NCBI RefSeq assembly: GCF_905475465.1
Contig: NC_062235.1
Location: 5,838,001-5,902,000, forward strand
Direction of reading: 5' to 3'
Length of the DNA: 64,000 bases
Origin: Pieris napi
Lineage: Eukaryota; Arthropoda; Insecta; Lepidoptera; Pieridae
Part shown: positions 1-13,777 of the stretch, piece after piece
Layout of the letters: every line of letters starts with the position of its first letter
Numbering within the stretch: position 1 is the first letter of the stretch
Program-made: the position numbers and the translations under genes
The notes under the pieces: model-generated
Databases searched by the model: none
What the model saw: the letters and a program-made list of their open reading frames with translations, nothing else
What the model was told of the DNA's origin: nothing

Positions 1-3000
1 AATTGCAAAGTTCATCTTAAAAGAGGGAAATAATCTGTCTCTTCAGACTTGTGGCTATAGAATAGGACCAATCCTTTAAACTACTTTGTTATATATGAAC
101 AGGTTTGGTCAAGATTTCGATGATATCTTTTAAATGCCCTCTGAGTTTTTCCAGAATGTTTGACACAACAGTAATTTTCATTGACAATTTTTAAATTACT
201 CCGATAAATTTAGAAATTAAAATATAGCCTCACTTTCTGATAATATATATTCTTACAGCAGATATAAAATATGTAATTTAAAAATTGTTTTTTTTTTGTA
301 TTTATCCTATATACAATAAATAAAGCTTTCCAATTTATAGTATAAGAGAACATTTTTTAATTTATTTTTGTTAATCTAGTTGGCTTAAACAAAACTGTCT
401 CAGTTTTTGTTTTTTCTTTCCTTCATTTGCATGAAATTTCTTTGAGTTTTCTTTAATTGATTTAATTTGTTAATAATATATTAATAACTTTAAATGTATC
501 TATTGCTTAGTGTTTACTGATTTTTAAGTAAGTAATTTTTCTACCATTAGTAGTGTGGTTAAAAATAATAAGTAGTGTAATTTACAACTTTACAGTATTT
601 TCTAGTCTGCAACAATATTTTATAATTTACCCCTTGTTTATACAAAGTCATTACAAAATTAATATCCAATTTTAAGAGTAATTATAAAATAATCTTATTA
701 AAACATATTATTAATAAAAGTAACACACATGTGGAATAGAAAAATACTTACTAATGTTCATTTTGTTTACAAAAGATTTTGTTTGTTTAGGTCTTTGTAA
801 ATTTAAGTTTTCTTTATAATATTTTAGTATAGTTTACGCAGGCTTCATATATTCATCTCCGTATTTTAGTTCTTTGTGGAGTTCTACATTTAATGCAATG
901 AATATATGTGTTGCTTGGTTATATATTGGTTTGAATTTGCCTATCAATATTAAATTGACTCTGTGTATTACTAGTTGAAATTATAATAATGTCTATTGGT
1001 TATTCAGGGCAGCTAACTTTTATAGTAGAAAGAAGCCTTTTTATTACCTTTACCTATCAAAATATTCCAGATATTCAGATAATTAAACATTATTAAAGAA
1101 AAATTTCTTGGTGGAAGAATTAAAATAGTAATTAGTGTTATAATGAGTAAATAACTTGTCACTTGACCTACCAAACATAAAGGAAAAATATCATTGAGAA
1201 CTACATAAATAATTAATGAAGTTTCAGTACAGCTTGAAAGTTAAAGAAGCAACGTCCATTTATGTTGGCGCCATGCCAGCTTTTTGTAAAGAAGGGGTAT
1301 AGTTTTGTATGGTGATGTAGGACAGAACAATTGAGGGCTTAGAATGTGCAATATTGTTAGTGTTTTGTTTCATCTGTCATTTTTAAATATCTATCCACCA
1401 TTTATGTTTTATTTAAATTTATTTCATTTCACTTGCAAAATAATTTTATCAAGAAGCATTATCAGAGAAAAAAAATACACTACATGATGTACTCACATAA
1501 TACATTTTCTTAAATTTAAATTCTGTCTAGAATGATAAAAGACTGGCTTTTACACTGTTATTAACATGAAAAATCTAAAGCTTTTCAATATTATGTTGAA
1601 CGTAAAATGCCAAGAACTTGTTAAATTTTTGAAGGTGCTCGTCAGCAAGGCAGAGTGTAGGAAAGTATATAGTGATGTATTATGGAAACTCATTCAGACT
1701 AGCTCTTTAAATGCAACCATGCAAATTTTCGGTTATGAAGTTTAGATAGGTTTCTATAATATAAATACTGCAGTGTGGCTATAATAACATCATTGAAATG
1801 TTACCCCTATACATATATATGAGTTTAACATTTGCAACACGAAATTTACTTATCGAATATTGTAATAACTGAAGATGCCACTTGAAGGCTTTTCTTTACA
1901 TAATAAGTATTATATTTTTATAACAAGGTTAAACTTGGGTTGTCATAGCTAATAGTATTGTGTGATACCTCTTTATTCTCAAGCATTGTTTTATGGTAGG
2001 CTTTATCTAAAACCACTTCAGGTTACTAAAAGAAAGTGTAAAGGGTCTTAAGTACTAACAGCTATACTTATAGTTTCACGAAACATTTGAAGCGTCTAAT
2101 TAGTACGTTTTAGAAATTTAATATATCTATTAACAGGGTGTTAATTTACTAGAACTTAACCAATCTAAGTGCACTCGCTTAACTATTTCATCTCTTACTG
2201 TGAAATTGGGTCTACTACTGAGTTAAATAGCAATTGAAGTGATTATTAGATATGATTTTTTTATGAAAAAGGGGCATAGTAGTAAGTAAATAGAGGTATG
2301 ACCTCTCTCTTTTATGCTGAAGTCTCGGGTTGAAATGTTTTTGTTAATATTAAAAACTAATTAAAAATGAACTTTATTGATCGTATTAAAGTATCGCAAT
2401 GTCTTATTCTTAGCATTTATGACTTTAAGTCATTCAGTTGATTCCTTTATACAATTCTAAGGCTCAGTTGGAATGGGCTATATCTCTAGTTCTGTTTAGA
2501 AGACACAAAATGTTGGTAATTTTCATACTGACGCACTTCGACACAGTTACGACACATTGAAAGATTTATTTATTGAAACTAAGTTTATCAATTTAAAGGT
2601 ATGTCAGAATCAGTTTACAATAGGGCAAACGAAAGAAAGTCGGAAATGTGATAAATGATAATGCTTTTGATATCTTGGCAAAGGGCGGAGTGATCAAGTG
2701 ATTACCGGAAAAGGCGCCATGGGGTCAGGGTCGTGACCCAATAACCGATATCGTGTTTTAACTATAACTTATTTGCTTAAAGTTAAGATTAATATGCGAA
2801 GTTTTAATCGGGTCTCGACTAGGTAAAATAGGTCAGGGTTTTCAAGCGTTTAAGGCATGAATAAACTAAATTACACTTCCGACTTGACTTGGATTGTTAC
2901 TTAGACGCCTTGTCAAGTCTTTCTTATCATAGATGTTTTATCCACTACCTTCTGTTTGTAATCCACCAGATTCTGTCCTTGACATTCCATATTTCAGAGA

Positions 3001-3082
3001 TCATTTGCTTCTACCTACACTTAAATAGATACTTAGCATTATTTGTGTGTGCTTAATATATAGAATGTCAATGATTTTGTTT
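1..3082. other. AT-rich non-coding region upstream of Sxl coding exons
   Basis: I see no supported coding exon here. The sequence is AT-rich with stops in all frames. It may hold 5' untranslated exons or intron of Sxl, because the first recognised Sxl exon begins with an acceptor site at 3807-3808 and so must have an exon upstream. It could also include the 3' end of another gene. Nothing more specific is supported. Confidence 0.5.
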
Positions 3083-3360
3083 GAGCAGTATTGGCCTAGT
3101 GGCTTCAGTGTGTGACTCTCATCCGTGAGATCGTGGGTTCGATCCCCGGCTGTCCACCAATGGACTTTCTTTCTATGTGCGCATTTAACATTCGCTCGAA
3201 CGGTGAAGGAAAACATCGTGAGGTAACCGGCTTGCCTTAGACCCAAAAATCGAAGGCGTGCGTCAGGCACAAGAGGCTGATCTCCTACTTACCTATTAGA
3301 TTAACAAATGATCATGAAACAGATACAGAAATCTGAGGTCCAGATCTAAAAAGCCTTATT
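3083..3360 (+). repeat. tRNA-derived SINE, full-length-like copy
   Basis: The head resembles a tRNA gene, with an A-box-like TGGCCTAGTGG at 3092-3102 and a B-box-like GGTTCGATCCC near 3137. A conserved body follows, then a tail motif reading roughly AAATCTGAGG..AGATCTAAAA. The same sequence recurs in whole or part at 22378-22656, 27965-28195, 30805-30930, 33650-33760, 35784-36030, 47431-47722, 48214-48492 and 51015-51160. It is an RNA polymerase III-type retroposon, not a functional tRNA gene. It lies about 450 bases upstream of the first recognised Sxl coding exon. Confidence 0.85.
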
Positions 3361-3808
3361 CGCCTCTGATTATTTTTATTGATTTCGTTTGAATAAAATT
3401 GAATAACAATCTGTGCCTCAAGTAACCTAGGAATTTAGGTCTCAGTGTTGCCAGTCAAGTCACGGCCAGACACTACGATACATTTAGAATTAAACGTCAG
3501 CCTCCCAATTTTTAGATAATCTTTTTCGGTTTTCTTAAGCTCTGCCAAATGCGCTCGTAATTCTTGTGCATTTTTCAGTGTTTGTAGAAGCTGTAAATGT
3601 TAAAGTTTTTTTGGGTCAGATTTATTTAAAGAAAAATATGTGGTAGACTTCTGTGATGTTACAAGCTACGTACAATAAGCTAGCTAGCTGTACCAATGTA
3701 CAACCAGAGCTAAGAATAAAGCTACAAAACTATTAAGAACATATATATGACGATTCTATACTTCTTGGTCAGTGTATTACTGATATTGATGACCTGTATT
3801 TCTTTCAG

Positions 3809-6800
3809 CAAATACAACATCAGTACAGAGGTAGACCTAACCCAGGAGCGCATAGGTTTTGGGGCAGCATGTCAGATGGTGGAGGAATATCGGCCGCTGG
3901 TGGTGACTCCAGTAGGACCAACCTGATCGTCAACTACCTACCACAGACTGTCACAGAAAAGGATCTTTATGCTATGTTCGTCACCATCGGCCCGATTGAG
4001 AGCTGTAGGGTTATGAAGGATTTTAAGGTAAGTTAAAATTAATAATTTATATCTTTTTCTATTTTAATTTAATTTTTTCTAATACTAAAATTTGTATAAT
4101 ATGGTCATTTTTATTTTTCATTGGCTTGACGAATCCTTACGTATACTTGACCTAGCCTGTATAATAGAACATTAAGTGTTTGAATAAAATTTACTTATGG
4201 TAATTTTCGTTTAATCTGTGATTTTTTTAGCACAATAACGTTACACCCCCAACCCTTAATAACCCCACAATGGAATTTAACAATTTATACAAAACGTAAC
4301 AGTTTAAACTTATAATTATTTTCATAGTTTATTTATCTTGCTTTAACTATATATAATGGATATAATTGAGAGACTGAGTCTACGGGTACCAAGTAGAAAC
4401 CTGAGGCGGAAGTCTCAACTTTTGGATGTACCGCGCGCACATTCCAACTTGGTTAGCAAAGCACCACTCACGCGAGCAATACATATAATAAATAGAATTT
4501 CTGTTAAGGTAGACCTTTTTGTTTGTACATTGGCCGAGTTCAAAAGAGTTGCTTCCTATATTATTAGTTATAAGATTTAGGTATATAAATATATTTTTTT
4601 AATGTTTTTTTATCTAGGTTAATTGGTGTGGGTATACATATTGTGTCGTTTTATCGAATTAGTGATTACTGTAAAGATAGAATAATGATATGGAATAAAA
4701 GAAATAAAAATAAATAAATAATCGACGAATATAATATTAAATTTTAGCTTATTTGTCGTATATTTTTCAGACTGGTTATAGTTATGGGTTTGGCTTCGTG
4801 AACTATGTACGGGAAGACGATGCTACGAGAGCTATCGAGACTTTCAATGGATACCAACTTAGAAATAAGCGATTAAAGGTAATAAATTTATACGGCAGGT
4901 AAACTATGAGACAAAAAATTTAGTTCTAATTATACTGATAAATTGAATGACAAATGATAGGGTGATTAAATTAACTTTGAACTTAACTAGATATGTCAAA
5001 AATTACCTCCAGAGTATAGAGGTTAGTAACTCAGATAACTCAGATAAAGTTACAGCGCCTCGCGTTGTTCAACGTCTGTCAGATCACTGTTGACAGGTTT
5101 TCAAAAAATATTACCATTTAAATATTTCCTAATTTGCAGTATATTTTATTAATGTAATCATAGGCCTACTAGTCTCATTGTTTATCATCTTACACTAATG
5201 TACAATCCATAAACATTTTCGGTAGTTTTTATTTGAAATCATTTAACCGTGTTCCTTTCAGAATACCTTTTGATTTTTAATTGAATTCTTTTAGATAATT
5301 TAATACAAAAATTTGTATAAAAGTTTTGTTTTATTTTCCGTAATAAAAAACGCAAAATCAATTTTATAGGTTTCTTATGCGCGACCATCAGGAGACGATA
5401 TTAAAGAAACAAACCTATATGTAACGAATCTTCCTCGGGCAATAACTGAGGAGCAACTTGAAACGATATTTGGGAAATATGGAAGGATAGTACAAAAACA
5501 CATTCTTCGTGATAAGAATAATGGTTCGCCGAGAGGTGTCGCCTTTGTAAGGTAAATAAAAAAATCTATCCCCACAAACTTTCTTCTGGAATACGTCTAC
5601 TGTAAAATAAATATTTCTTGTTGGGTGCAATTCATAGCACAAGATGTCGTGATTCTATCCGTATTTTTGTTTTAAAGAATACCTATTCTACTAATAATTC
5701 TACTGCTATTGTGTCCAGAGACTTTTTTTTATCTCTAAACTTCACATCACACGTCTCGCGAAATACGCCCCGGCTACATCGGTAATATTTTTGTTTACAA
5801 TATTCATGGGCCACCCGTATTGATGACGTCCGGTTGATAGAAAAGAGCGTATCAATTTAAGAATCGCATTCATAAGTACAAGAATCCAGGAAATCATCAT
5901 CAGGAAAGCATCTTCCGTATGTACTTATTCTACATGCAAATTTCGGAAACGTTATTTTTTTTATATACATTTTGTACCATTTATTATCAACCCTATGTAT
6001 ATTATAACGCTCCAGATACGATTGTAAATGGAATAAATACATTTACGTCTAGCATTTATGATAGGAAAGTTATAGATATATAAAACACTATCCGTTTCCC
6101 GCTCGCTTTGCTGGGCGAATTAAAATAGGAAATAAATAAAATTTTATGTTTCATTATTATTATTTTTTCATATTTTTATTATTCTTCTTTTTAACTTCCC
6201 GCTAAGAAAATTGAATTTTTTTGAAAATCGAGTTTTTAACAGATGTGGACGTTTTGAGGTTCTAGGAAACCTACCCGAATGTTTCCGCGGTGAAGTCCGT
6301 ATGTATAAATTTTCATAAAAGTAAAACAGCAATAAAAAAATGAAGGAACGTTGGAATTTAAAAATAAATAGCCATAAACCATCTAGGAAAAATTTCGCAT
6401 CGAATAGCAGTAGTTTCATGTCGATACGATCAGTGGTTTAGGCGTGAAGGAGCCTCAAACGAAGACCATTTTTCTTATATATATATAGATAATGCGCCAT
6501 GCCAAATATTTAAAATTGGTTTCAGATTTGATAAAAGAGAAGAGGCCCAAGAAGCGATAGCAGCACTCAACAATGTGATACCAGAGGGCGGCACTGAACC
6601 CCTAAGTGTCAAGGTGAACATTATATTTAATACATATATGTTTAGTGCACGTTACAAAGATATATTATTAATTTTAAAGGATATTCAGAAAATAACTTTC
6701 GAAAAGACACACTGCGATAATTAGGGAAATAATATGTGTGGTTGATCCGTTCAAAGGATTTTAAATGGTTATTTTATGTTGTGGTTAACTTCAGATTTGC

Positions 6801-9562
6801 AGTTGATATTTTCTTCAATAAGTTTAAAGAATTTTACATTTTAATATGTTCGTTATAAATAGGTTTGTATAGTTCGTAAGACTTTAATGCCTTGAAAACT
6901 TTTGACTCGCACTACAAGTTTTTCAGAGCTGTCGTCCGGTAAGGTTATTATGAAATAAAGTTAGTCGCACATTTCGCTGCTATTCTAGTATTTATTCTTA
7001 TATAGATTTGTATATCAAAAATAACTCCAATACAAGTCGATATTCAATATTACCTATTTGCTTTTTATTTGAAAAAGGTCTAATATTCTTATGAGTTTCG
7101 TACTTTCTTTGTATACAGTGTAGTCTTGTATATGTCACCGTAAAATTGTAAATACCGTTAGATTGTTATCTATCTCGTGAACTGTCGAAAGATTGTGAAC
7201 CTTAACGTACTGCTTACAATTTAACGTATTACTATTCGGTAGTCTGTAATCGGATCGCACCTCGCGAGTTGATTGGTTGACCGGAATATGCCCCGCGCCA
7301 CCATATTTTTACGGTGACATATACATACCTGTGTATGTTTTGGAATTTTTATTAATTTGTTTTATTAATATTTGGTCAATATCTTTCTCCATTTGTTCTG
7401 AATTTTCCATTTAATACTTATTTTTACGGAGACGCAAATTGTGGGACTAAACTTCATTTTGTAATGTTTACATCTTGGCGATATCCGCCATATAACTCAG
7501 ACTGGGAACGTTATAGCCAAAGGTTGTTGCACATCAGCTTTCATTGTATTTAATCATAAAACATTGTGCATGCAACCAATTGGCCGAGGGGTCTGTATTG
7601 AGGCAGTGGGGAGCCGCGCAGTGCCGTGCGAGCTTGCGCGGGAGTCGACCGCGGCTGCACTCCGATACAACGGTGCATAGCTTTATCATATACATAAAAG
7701 CAACTTCATAATACATTAGACGAAATTTTTGGTTTCAAATTCAAATTCAAAGATCATTTAATCATATTGGTAACACTTTGTACACTTATGACTTGTCTGT
7801 AAAGAAATACATATAAATGCTCATAATTTAACATTTAGTGCCAGTTCTCAAATCAAGGGCGTAGAACGGAAGAGAAGAACTGGCAATAAACTCTCCGCCA
7901 TTCTTTTTAATCGCCATGTTTTTTTTTACACAACGTTTGTAAGGAGCTGCAACCATTAAACCATGTTCCACATGACATCTTAAGTAATTAATAATAATAA
8001 CATAAATTAAAAACAGAGAGTTGTCCTCTATCAGCAGGAGGCATGGTGAAATAGGACACAGTTTACATTACATTACGTAAATTACCGTCATTTATGGGTT
8101 AATGGGTATTTACGTCTAATGTCTTTTGGTAAATAAGGTCTGAACATCACTCTACGTTTAGATATTGCAAATCCTTATTGTGAAGCAATATTTTTTGGTC
8201 TCTTTTTACTGTTGCAAGTAATACAGATCGAAATTTCACTCACATCTAATAATTAATTGATTGTTAAATTTTATCAAACCAAACTTACTTTATCAGTTGA
8301 CCTTGTAATCCACTTTCGTTAGCAATTCGTTTCCCATGCCTTTAAAAGTTTTGACACGTAAGAGTAATTTTATTAAGATTTTAAGTGAATTAAAAGATAA
8401 ATCATATATGACATCAACGCGAGTTACATACATTCATTCGCTTACTGTGTGAAAATGCCAGTGTCATTGAGTTTTTATAAATAAATATCTAGAAGTTAGA
8501 ACTGCTTATGCTTATGTCAATTTAAGGCGCTGTCGATTATGAGACGTGTTTATAGTCGTAGTGTTTTACAAATAGTATCTACATTACAGGTGTGGTTTGA
8601 AATAGAAAAAAGCATAATAAACACCATATTATGCCTCTTAATTAAATATGGTTTTAATATTACCATACATAATTAAAGCCAAATTAAACATTTCTTTATG
8701 ATCTAAAATGTCTCACAAATACACCTAGGTATAATGTTCTAATGTTCCTAAATTTAAAGCCTAATAAAAAAGTTTATGATTAAGATCGTTAGTATTTTAA
8801 ATTGCTTATCTAAAATATGTAAACATGAATGTTCGCTGTGGTGCATATTACGCGATTTCAATAGGAAATACTACCAAATGTTCAGAAATGTCGAATTTGT
8901 ATGTGGCTTCGCACGTCAACATATTTCTTAATTTTCAACGAACCAAAGCAAGACAAGTAACGACAGGATTTATATAAATCACAGAAGAGGTTTCTGAATA
9001 TGACAATTTGTGTTTTCTAATGTTGTATTGACACAATATTTGACTGCAGGTAGCCGAGGAGCACGGTAAACAAAAGGCGGCGTACTACGCAGGATGGTCA
9101 GCTGGCTTCCAACAGAGTCGAGGTAAGATGGTTGCCATGGCAACGACGCTTACAATATATTATGTACAGTATAACTTTCACTATAACGGCCTCACTATCG
9201 AAATAGTATGCAAATTTTATATTGATTATTTATTGGAGTCTTGTTTTGTCTAGGAAATCGAGATTTTTTTGTATAAAGTGATATATATAGCTATATTTGT
9301 GAAAATTATACAAAAATCCGAGGAAAAAAAATACCTTACCAATAAATTGTATTTCGATGCTTCCATATCCACTGTATTGTGTATTGTGCACGCTGCATGG
9401 ATAGGTCCACCCATGCCTCAACGGCACCACAGTCTCGACCAATTGGACATGCTTCAAAGCCGACACGATTACAACTACGGAATGTATAACACTATGAATA
9501 GGATGTACCGCCGAGACTATTACAACCAGCCTGCGTATATGTCCCATCATCGCCCGTTTTGA
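3809..9562 (+). CDS. Sxl: Sex-lethal RNA-binding protein, proximal-terminus isoform
   Basis: Sxl binds uridine-rich RNA through two RRM domains. In flies it controls sex-specific splicing and translation. From general knowledge, lepidopteran Sxl is not thought to be the primary sex switch. Exons: 3809-4027, 4771-4878, 5370-5551, 6526-6613, 9050-9122, 9405-9562. All have GT-AG borders and matching phases. From the ATG at 3869 the product is 255 residues. RRM1 has RNP2 LIVNYL (19-24) and RNP1 YGFGFVNY (58-65). RRM2 has RNP2 LYVTNL (105-110) and RNP1 RGVAFVRF (144-151). The C-terminus is rich in Tyr, Arg, Met and His. The first exon is open in frame upstream of 3869 for 20 codons back to its acceptor, so a longer N-terminus from an earlier exon is possible. 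Exon 5 ends in phase 1, which also fits the distal exon at 14389. AATAAA signals at 10419-10424 and 10722-10727 could end this transcript. Confidence 0.92.
4028..4770 (+). other. Sxl intron between RRM1 exons
   Basis: The donor GTAAGT is at 4028 and the acceptor TTTTTCAG ends at 4770. A 74-codon open frame inside it (4356-4580) has no recognisable motif and is treated as chance. No repeat family was identified. Confidence 0.7.
7133..7319. mobile_element. Small TA-flanked MITE in Sxl intron
   Basis: The element is bounded by inverted TGTCACCG...CGGTGACA with TA on both sides, as in Tc1/mariner-type insertions. Its left part, about 115 bases, closely matches the left arm of the long inverted-repeat element at 34571-34896, so the two belong to related families. 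It carries no coding capacity. It lies in the intron between Sxl exons 4 and 5. Confidence 0.7.
7733..8062. repeat. Probable interspersed repeat in Sxl intron
   Basis: The stretch contains AACTGGCAATAAACTC and nearby sequence of a type I recall from many lepidopteran introns and UTRs, probably a retroposon remnant. No second copy is visible in this window, so the call rests on recall only. Confidence 0.35.
9123..9404 (+). other. Short intron before proximal Sxl terminal exon
   Basis: The donor GTAAGA at 9123 can pair with the acceptor ending at 9404, giving a 282-base intron, or with the acceptor ending at 14388, giving a 5.3 kb intron. The proximal acceptor (GCATGGATAG) has a poor pyrimidine tract. 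The distal one has a branch-point-like ACTAAT about 20 bases upstream. This layout would allow regulated choice between the two ends. Confidence 0.6.
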
Positions 9563-12500
9563 AAAGGGCTGTACTGCAAAAAATTTCGCCTTTCCGATAC
9601 AAGGATATAGGCGTGGACTTTTATTTTCACTAGTTTAGTGTTGGTGTTGTGGGAGAGTTGTGGTTTGACAAAATTCAACCGTATTTCTTATTTGTTTCCC
9701 TTGGTTGAGAGATGTAGAAAACTGGCGTTTTTTTGTTAAGAATTATAATCGATATAGGTATAGGTCGGTTATCGAAAGCTGGCCCGTTCACAGTACTCTC
9801 ACTAATACTCAACATGTATTTATAAACAGTAGCAAAAGCAAAACAATAACTGTCTTCATGTTCAGTCAGTCTTTTCATGATGCATATTTAGTGTGACGTC
9901 ACGCCACGCGCTTATTCACAGACACTACACAAGTACAAAGTGTAAATGTGTTGAAGCCGCCAGCTTTAGATAACATACCAATAGTATTTGTAGTATTTGT
10001 ATTGAAGGTTAGTAACTTTTGTCTCTACAAATTACTGAAGAGCCCAGATATGCATGAAGAATGACAATGTCCAATGACATGAAGTCGAGTCGAGAAACCT
10101 TTCAAATAAATTGCTGATTTAAATGATTTTTTATAAATATTATAGTGTTTGCATTCATAGACATTTTTAACATTGAAAATACAAAGCTAGTTTGTAAAGA
10201 GTCATTGCAATGTGGTATAGCCAGGGGACCATAATTTGTCCCACAACACTGCGAATAGCCATCATTTGCTCTTAGATAGTTTGTCTTTGACAAAATTATT
10301 GCCTGTTCTATATTAATATAACATAAGTTATAGAACGAAGCCAAAGTCAGTTGTCAATTGTCTTACGTTCACTCGTCTAAAAATTTATGGATGGAGTTCG
10401 GAGACTAGTTTTAGACTGAATAAAGTTGGACTCTACCGCTAGATGTCGTTAAATTTTTTGTACTTACCAATAGTTAAATATAAGTAACTTCGATTAGAAC
10501 ATGAATTTCTGTAATGAGTCGGAATAGGTGTAGATTCTTCAGCACTGATTTAAAATACTAACTTTGGGACCTTGTACCCGCACAAAATTAACTGTTGACG
10601 TTTTTCTATTCTAGGAGTTTTCTAAATTGTAAGCTGTTTGGTAATAATTGTATGTTAATGTAAACGGTTGAAATTTCAGTGTTTAAGAGTTATTATGGGC
10701 ATAAGACTGTTCAAATATTCGAATAAATGTAATTAAAATGTATTATTAACTACCCACCGCCGTGTGGCGACATCTATGAAACACACCATCTTATATCTTA
10801 TCCGGATAGTTGTAAAATATAAAGTTACGGTTATTATAATAACTCTATTTCACTCGAACTATTCTAGTCACAGTTCTTATGAATTTTTAATGGCAATAGA
10901 TTTGATGTTTAGGACGGCTTTAATTTTTGCCTGAATTGTTTAGTACATCGATGGTAAGTGTCTGGCCTTTATAATGCTCTATGCAAATCGAATTCAGTGT
11001 TAGCAATGTGTTCTATGAAATATTTGATGTGATGAGTATTTTTTTAATAATTCATTGTTCACGTTGTAAGTTTGGTGTTAAGATCTCTGTCCAAGTATCA
11101 GCCGAAAACGTTGAGCTTCATCATATATATTGGTGGGCGTTGAAAATATTCTGTTGCAAAATCGTAATAAATTATGTGTAAAATATATTGATTCCGTTTG
11201 ATAATAATCTAAGTGTAAATAACCTTAACAAGATTGCATGGCTATGGTAAAAATAAAATAACACATTGTTGCTGATTTAATGCCTTACTCAGGTCTTTGA
11301 AGGACCGTATCTGATTTTTGGTATTGAAAAAAATATTTAAATTTAAGATTTACTTACCTGAAAATATGTAATCTAAACACTGCTTGAGTCTTCAATCTAT
11401 TAAACAGCTATTTTAAACAAAATGATGTGGTACTTCGCAGTAATATATGTGCTCAATTACTAACAACAGATGGCGCTTTAGAATATTACTTAGTGTTTTT
11501 ATATTATATCGTGGTTATATAGTTAACTAGCTATAATTCATATTTAGTGATCAAATGTTTTATTTTTGTTTAAATTAAATGATCTATTTCGTCTTAGTGC
11601 TTCCCTAGTTCATATATTAAAATACAATTGCTAAAAATCAAGGTATGAATCTAGACAAACATAGGTTTAATTTTGTTCCATTTTAGTATTTTTTGCTGTT
11701 TAAGTGTACTTCAGTCTTCCTTATGAACATCGTTCATACATACTAAATGTCAATGAGATGATATTAATTTTGTATTTAGTAAAATTATTTAATCCATGTT
11801 ATGAAATAATTAATCTAGTTTTTAATATTTATTAGTATAGTTTCAGAGTTGTATTGAAAATGTGGAAGTTCTATAGATCTATTTCTATTTTCGAAATATT
11901 AACATAGATTTAACAGAGTGATTTAAAAAGATTTATTTTCACATAAAGTATTTTTCTTAGACTTGGGTACCAGTGTATATAATAAAAGGTTCATGGGATT
12001 TAGCCATTAATTTATGTGCCACATTGGATCTTAAATTATTTTATTGAAGTTTTCGTTTTAGTAAACATTAGATATTCCAGTATATACTGCTATTCAAGTC
12101 ATCATAACGACAATATTCTACGGTAGAAATATGTTTTCGTGTTTATCACTGATGTTATGGCGAATGCCTAGACATTATGGCACTACTGGCACATCCAGCT
12201 TCTGGTAAGGGGATAGTTAAAAGTACGAAAGTTATTATGATCTTTTAAAACATTATTGAATATTACGTGACGGTAAAACTTGTTGCTAGATGGCGTAATA
12301 TCGAGGCATTCGTGTCTCTCCATAGAATAAAGTAGATATTATCTATTGATTAATGATTATATTATACCCGTGCTTGTTCGAAATAAACGTTTTATATCTT
12401 AAATATAGGCATTCAGTGATTTGTCGTTGGATTCACAATATTATTGCTTATTTTTTAAATTGGTGTTAATTTTTTTAAGTGGTTGCGTTTAATTCAAAGC

Positions 12501-13777
12501 GTATTTTCACTGAAAGCCGGCGGTAGGTATAGGATGCTAGAACTAGTTTCCATGTCAATTGTGCCTAAATAAATATCTTAAGATTATGGCTCGCTGCAAT
12601 GATATGAGAGTAAGTGGTACTCGATTGTAAGAGACAATATTTAATTTTAAAATTAACATCTCTCTTGCTCTCATAGCATTAAGCAACTGCTGTAATATAA
12701 TTATTTACGTGTAAGCTTTCTACTTGAGTAAGAAATATTGAGAAATGTTTCTTGATTTATTTTAATAATTTGCGACGTTATTTGGTATCTATATTTCTGT
12801 TGCTAAATAATATAATAAATTAAAGTATCTTCTTTTCATCTTTAGAAAAATCTTATGATAGATACTAGAAAGATTATTATAAATTGTTTCAACAAAAAAT
12901 ATATTTTTTGAGTTAATAGCACTAAAGAAAATGCAATTCATTTAACGTTATTAAAATCTTTACACTTACTGTAAAAAAATAAAATTGACATATTTTTCGA
13001 GCGCCAAAATGAATGCAAAAATACAATTGAGAATCGGACTTTTTTAAATATGGCTATAAAACGGTTTGGATTGTGAGCTCACGAATCTTTAATAAAACAT
13101 TGGTTTTATTAATCCGTGCTGCAATCTAGTGAAACGTATTGTTTAGTAGTTGCACCTTTTTGTCTGTTATACACTCCTCCAACAGATTGTATGTTTTACA
13201 AGAAAGTCTTAAATATTAGTCGACAGAGTTAATTTTCTGTAAAATCATTTATTAAGTAAGGGATAAATGTTATCTTAAAATGTTTAATAAAAACAAAATA
13301 TTTAAATTTTCTTGTTCATTTCTTGGGAGTATATAAAAGCTACGTACAAGTTTATTCCAGCAGATGCGAAAGATATTGCTGGTTCCAAAGTTTAAGTGGA
13401 ATATCTTAGTCATTATTTAATAATTAAAAAAAAAGCTCATAAGAATTTAAAAAAAGTTTCCCAAAATATCTCAAAAACTGCGTTGGCGCAAGCTTGTCTA
13501 AGGCTATGTTTCGTATGGACTGTTTCTACGTATGTAATATAATTTTAGTTGCAGTTCTTAATTAAGTAAGAAAATGCTTTAAAATCCAGTTAATTAGTAT
13601 TTATGATTGTTTGGCGGGATGAAATCATAATCTTCCAGAATTGGCCAAAGCGGTAGTTATAACATATAAATAAATATTATAATAAAGTATGAATTTGAGT
13701 TTTAGTGTAATTTTTTAAATTTCATGAAATATATTGTCCATCATGACCCAACATTGTGCTCTAGCTAAAAAGCTTAA
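9563..13777 (+). other. Sxl 3' untranslated region and long intron
   Basis: Downstream of the TGA at 9560-9562 the sequence is AT-rich without supported coding exons. It serves as 3' UTR for the proximal isoform, probably ending near AATAAA at 10419 or 10722. It would be intron for the distal isoform. Short open frames at 9705, 10102 and 10981 show no conserved features. I found no further exon. Confidence 0.55.

Noticed and set aside
3092..3165. tRNA-like sequence with A- and B-box motifs
   Set aside because: It repeats with an identical downstream body at many sites, so it is a SINE head; no complete tRNA fold was seen.
4356..4580. 74-codon open frame in an Sxl intron
   Set aside because: It lies between two well-supported RRM1 exons, has no recognisable motif, and no splice signals suggest use.
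9269..9562. 97-codon plus frame starting upstream of the last proximal Sxl exon
   Set aside because: Only the part from 9405 is Sxl coding. The upstream part is intron read through the acceptor.
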